Shown piece after piece: positions 33,623-36,462 of a stretch of 36,462 nucleotides of DNA. Position numbers and translations under genes: made by a program. Source of the stretch: an uncultured Varibaculum sp. (GTDB lineage Bacteria; Actinomycetota; Actinomycetes; Actinomycetales; Actinomycetaceae); NCBI GenBank assembly GCA_947255165.1, contig CAMYFZ010000012.1:1-36462 (forward strand), written 5' to 3'. Under the pieces are notes generated by a model. The model saw only the letters and a list, made by a program, of their open reading frames with translations. It ran no database searches and had not been told where the DNA came from. Numbering within the stretch: position 1 is the stretch's first letter; each line of letters opens with the position of its first letter.

Positions 33623-33696
33623 TACCCCCGGTCGGACTCGAACCGACACTGGACTGATTTTAAGTCAGCTGCCTCTACCGATTGGGCTACGGGGGC
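33623..33696 (-). tRNA. tRNA-Leu (anticodon UAA) with short variable loop
   Basis: 74 nt. Acceptor GCCCCCG pairs with CGGGGGT (G1-U72 wobble), discriminator A73, D arm GCC-C-AATCGGTAG-A-GGC, anticodon stem GCTGA/TCAGT with loop CTTAAAA (anticodon TAA), variable loop CCAGT of 5 nt, T arm GTCGG-TTCGAGT-CCGAC. The G1-U72/A73 end and D-loop length match the tRNA-Leu(CAA) at 10899, but the long class II arm is missing. The anticodon calls it Leu; charging identity is less sure. CCA is not encoded. Confidence 0.9.
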
Positions 33697-33833
33697 TTTA
33701 CCAGGAACTTTAGCCTTCCTCGCGGATGCGAGAGCGCCAGCCAAGTTTTGTTTTACCAAAAGTGAAAACCTTTTGTAAAGCGCCACTCCATATTAAACCT
33801 CAGGCATCCCCGATTGTCGAAACGAATAACAGC

Positions 33834-33839
33834 TACCAT
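33834..33839 (+). promoter_or_regulatory. Leaderless -10 box of nhaA
   Basis: TACCAT lies exactly 6 nt before the ATG at 33846. It supports this start over a frame opening at 33726, which would run 40 residues further upstream towards the tRNA promoter. Confidence 0.5.
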
Positions 33840-33845
33840 AGTTTC

Positions 33846-35219
33846 ATGCGCGAACAACAAGGTGACGAAAACAAAGAATCCGCAAACAAAGAAACCCAGC
33901 GAGACATTCATTACTTTCCGCTAGAAAAAGAGGTAGAAGAACTGGTTAGTCCCCCTGACTATCAGGATCTGGCAGCTCCTGCTCCGAAGGATTACAGCGA
34001 GGAATCTCCTCACGGGATCTTTACCTCCATAAAACGGGTATTAGCTAACGACATTGTGGCCGGCATGATTTTGGTCTTTGCCGCCATTTTGGCGTTGATT
34101 CTCGCGAATGCTCCTTCCCCGGTGCGCGAAGGTTACATGGCACTTTCGAACTTCGAGTTCGGTCCCCACTCCTTAGGGTTACACCTAGCGGTACATGAGT
34201 GGGCGCAAGACGGGATCTTAACCCTGTTCTTCTTCGCAGTGGGTCTAGAACTTAAACAAGAGTTTGCGGTGGGATCTTTGCATAACATCAAAGTGGCGGC
34301 GATGCCGATTATTGCTGCCCTATTCGGGATGATTGGACCGGCCTGTGTCTATCTAGTAGGCACCGCAATTTCAGGTGATAATGCCTGGCACGGTTGGGCC
34401 ATTCCCACCGCTACCGATATTGCCTTTGCAGTGGCGATTCTGCAGATTTTCGGGCGCGGCTTACCTTTAGCTGCCCGCACCTTCCTGCTAACCCTGGCAG
34501 TCGCCGATGACTTGGGCGGGATTTTAGTAATCGCCATCTTCTATGCCAGTGGAATGAAGATTGTTTCCCTACTGCTGGCATTCGTTTGCACCGCTATTTT
34601 CGGTTTCCTTGCCCAAAAACGGTGGGGACGCTGGTGGATTTTAGTACCTCTCGGCATTGTGACCTGGTATTTCATGTTTGACTCGGGGGTACACGCCACT
34701 ATTTCCGGGGTGCTACTGGGGATGACGGTTCCCGCCAAACAACGCGCGGGCGAAACCGAGCCAGAAACCGAACGTCTTACTGAAGCAGTCAACCCCTTTA
34801 GCGCCGGGTTGGCAGTGCCGATCTTCGCTTTCTTTGCTGCTGGGGTAAATGTGGTGGATGTGTCCGGCGGTCCGCTGGATGTGATTACTCACCCGATTGC
34901 GATCTCGGTAATGCTGGCAATGCCGCTCGGTAAGGTCATCGGAATCTTCGGTTCTGTAGCCATCTTTACCAAGCTGACTCCTCTCACCTTAGGCAAAGGC
35001 GTGGGCTTGCGCGATGTACTCCCGGTATCGTTAACCGCCGGTATCGGCTTCACGGTAGCGCTGCTGATTTCTCACTTGGCCTTTAGAGGAGACGCAGAAC
35101 TAACCCAAGCGGGATCCTTGGGGGTATTGATGGGAACCTTCGCTTCCGTGATTCTGGCCGCTATCGCCTTGCACATCCGGGTGCGGCACTTAAAGGCCGC
35201 CGGGAAAATCCCCAGCTAA
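33846..35219 (+). CDS. nhaA: Na+/H+ antiporter NhaA
   Basis: 457 residues from the ATG at 33846, after an acidic N-terminal tail of about 60 residues. NhaA exchanges two protons for one sodium and helps pH and salt control. The core has about 12 helices. Key blocks are LFFFAVGLELKQE, the AIPTATDIAFAVAIL helix, the TLAVADDLGGILVIAIFY ion site with the paired Asp residues, GVHATISGVLLG and PLGKVIGIFGSVAIF. The longer frame from 33726 lacks a ribosome site and family similarity. The gene is convergent with hisS. Confidence 0.96.
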   Translation: MREQQGDENKESANKETQRDIHYFPLEKEVEELVSPPDYQDLAAPAPKDYSEESPHGIFTSIKRVLANDIVAGMILVFAAILALILANAPSPVREGYMALSNFEFGPHSLGLHLAVHEWAQDGILTLFFFAVGLELKQEFAVGSLHNIKVAAMPIIAALFGMIGPACVYLVGTAISGDNAWHGWAIPTATDIAFAVAILQIFGRGLPLAARTFLLTLAVADDLGGILVIAIFYASGMKIVSLLLAFVCTAIFGFLAQKRWGRWWILVPLGIVTWYFMFDSGVHATISGVLLGMTVPAKQRAGETEPETERLTEAVNPFSAGLAVPIFAFFAAGVNVVDVSGGPLDVITHPIAISVMLAMPLGKVIGIFGSVAIFTKLTPLTLGKGVGLRDVLPVSLTAGIGFTVALLISHLAFRGDAELTQAGSLGVLMGTFASVILAAIALHIRVRHLKAAGKIPS

Positions 35220-35303
35220 ATGCCAGAGTTCCCCAAATTTGCTACCTCCCGCTGGAATCGGAGATCTTGCGGCCTGCGACCACAGCGGCTAGTGGAGGAG
35301 CTT

Positions 35304-35341
35304 GGCGCGCTATTTCGCGCCCTCGAATCTAGTTTTCGAGG
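35304..35341. other. Two adjacent hairpins between nhaA and hisS
   Basis: GGCGCG/CGCGCC (35304-35309 with 35316-35321) is followed at once by CCTCGAA/TTCGAGG (35321-35327 with 35335-35341), which spans the hisS stop codon. Neither strand has a good T-run, so the pair could slow converging polymerases but is not a classic terminator. Confidence 0.4.
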
Positions 35342-36462
35342 ATGCGCGCCTGCTCCAGTAGTGTCTTAAAGTCCGGATCTGCCTGTTCGGCAGCCTCTAG
35401 GTAGCGGCTAGGCAGTAGCACCCGATTGTATCCCAAGGACGCTGCCTGTTCGAAGAATCCTGCCGACATTTTACGCGGGGCTTTCAGGAGACCGGCATTA
35501 CTGGCGCCTGCCGCCAGCAGCCCTTCCCGCAGGTGCAAGGCCGCCAGGGCTTCATGCGGCTTTTGATAGGCCAATGCCACCTTTAGCTGCTGCCCCTCTT
35601 GGGGAAGAGACACCAAATCCACGATCCGTTCGAAACCGAAGCTGAAACCTACGGCGGGAACATCTCGCCCCAGCCAGCGTCCGACCACCCCGTCATAGCG
35701 TCCGCCTCCGCAAATCGAAGAGCCGGAGGCGGTGTGGGAAACTTCGAAAATCGGTCCGGTGTAATAGCCCATGCCCCGCACCAAAGTGGGAGTAAAAGAA
35801 ATCTTGATATCAGGAGCGATCTCTCGGACTTGGGAGGCGATTGCCCCCAGGTCAAAGAGGGGCAACTCAGCGTTAAGGGAAGGCACCTGCACGGTTGTAA
35901 CTGCGCTATTCAGTTCTAGCTCGGCGATACTGCCTACTGCCTCTACTAGGGCTTTCGCTTGCGAGTCAGCGGCTATTTCCTGCCCGACTAGCTCTTTGAT
36001 AACTCCCTCTGCCCCGATTTTTTCCAGTTTATCGAGGGTGATGAAAGCACTATCGTGGTTTTCCTCTGCGACCCCGGCCGCTGTCATGAGCTCTCGCAGG
36101 AAACGGCGATCGTTCAGCAGGATCGTGGAATCTTTATCTAGTCCCAGTTTGCCGATTGCATTCCACATCGTCACGATGATTTCGACTTCTGCGCTGAAAG
36201 AGGCCTCGCCCAAAATATCGATATCTACCTGGTTAAACTGGCGGAAACGACCTTTTTGAGGACGCTCAGCGCGCCATACGGGACCGGTCTGGAAGGCGCG
36301 GAACACATTTGGCAGCTCGGCTTGGTGACTGGCGAAGTAGCGAGTCAAGGGCAGGGTCAAGTCATAACGGAGCCCTAGGTCTACCGCCTCTGCAGGCAAG
36401 ATCCCTGCTTGGGGATCCAGGCCGCGTCGCATCACCTGGAAAATCATTTTCTCGTTTTCCCC
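35329..36462 (-). CDS. hisS: Histidyl-tRNA synthetase, C-terminal part
   Basis: About 377 codons are visible; the N-terminus lies past the right edge. The enzyme attaches histidine to tRNA-His. Class II motif 2 is visible as FQTGPVWRAERPQKGRFRQF followed by QVDIDILGE, the histidine-binding LVRGMGYYTGPIFEV motif and motif 3 VGFSFGFERIVDL, then the anticodon-binding domain with LKVALAYQ and a typical ending. The first residues in the window, GENEKMIFQV, match the family's region just after motif 1. It converges on nhaA. Confidence 0.96.
   Translation of the reverse strand, partial: GENEKMIFQVMRRGLDPQAGILPAEAVDLGLRYDLTLPLTRYFASHQAELPNVFRAFQTGPVWRAERPQKGRFRQFNQVDIDILGEASFSAEVEIIVTMWNAIGKLGLDKDSTILLNDRRFLRELMTAAGVAEENHDSAFITLDKLEKIGAEGVIKELVGQEIAADSQAKALVEAVGSIAELELNSAVTTVQVPSLNAELPLFDLGAIASQVREIAPDIKISFTPTLVRGMGYYTGPIFEVSHTASGSSICGGGRYDGVVGRWLGRDVPAVGFSFGFERIVDLVSLPQEGQQLKVALAYQKPHEALAALHLREGLLAAGASNAGLLKAPRKMSAGFFEQAASLGYNRVLLPSRYLEAAEQADPDFKTLLEQARILEN

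Noticed and set aside
33467..33649. N-terminal extension of the BI-1 family protein
   Set aside because: It would run into the tRNA-Leu gene and shows no family similarity; the ATG at 33466 has a purine-rich ribosome site and gives a normal length.
33726..33845. Upstream start for nhaA
   Set aside because: The added 40 residues resemble nothing in NhaA, there is no ribosome site, and the ATG at 33846 has TACCAT 6 nt upstream.
1..36462. CRISPR array, prophage or insertion sequence
   Set aside because: No spaced direct repeats of the right size, no cas, transposase or phage structural genes; xerD is the housekeeping recombinase.

Overview
This window is chromosomal DNA from a Gram-positive actinobacterium. 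The gene order cmk-der with scpA-scpB-rluB, a parA and xerD, a PdtaR-type ANTAR response regulator, a proofreading-less DNA polymerase I, an S1 protein with four S1 repeats, and the hemolysin III/short cis-prenyltransferase pair are all actinobacterial. Moderate G+C (judged by eye, about 50-55 percent), a pyruvate formate-lyase gene, and an actinomycete-type tRNA-guanine transglycosylase with a queuosine-precursor transporter suggest a facultative or anaerobic member of the Actinomycetaceae (Varibaculum-like is my guess, not proven).

Layout. 1-415: start of pflB, running off the left edge. 555-2517: queuosine salvage (tgt and a YhhQ-type transporter). 2661-2765: a nested hairpin element. 2802-3464: coaE. 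3572-5642: a two-gene unit for membrane-anchored surface proteins of unknown function. 5816-10849: rpsA, polA and a PdtaR-like regulator. 10899-10984: tRNA-Leu(CAA). 11220-19280: a long minus-strand block xerD, parA, scpA, scpB, rluB, tyrA, cmk, der, with a second copy of the nested hairpin between xerD and parA. 19405-21300: a YciI-like gene and an AAA/DUF4143 ATPase that looks acquired. 21299-24932: ychF, a membrane esterase and ispH. 25010-27983: xseA, xseB and an LssY-C membrane protein, divergent from ispH. 28053-30282: greA, hemolysin III protein, cis-prenyltransferase. 30286-33466: AI-2E family permease, GNAT-like protein, BI-1 family protein. 33623-33696: an unusual short tRNA-Leu(UAA). 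33846-35219: nhaA. 35329-36462: C-terminal part of hisS, running off the right edge.

Most genes are housekeeping: tRNA modification, CoA synthesis, translation, DNA repair, chromosome organisation, isoprenoid and envelope precursors. I saw no CRISPR array, prophage, transposase or defence island.

Three things stand out. (1) A roughly 105-bp nested inverted-repeat element occurs twice, 15.5 kb apart, each time just after a minus-strand stop codon; its stems differ between copies but stay paired, while the unpaired strands are conserved. This looks like an undescribed structured RNA or palindromic element. (2) Ten gene starts have TAnnnT exactly 6 nt before the start codon and mostly no Shine-Dalgarno sequence, which points to widespread leaderless transcription and fixes several start codons. 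(3) Three 23-bp tandem repeats overlap the -35 of the AAA/DUF4143 gene, like an operator array.
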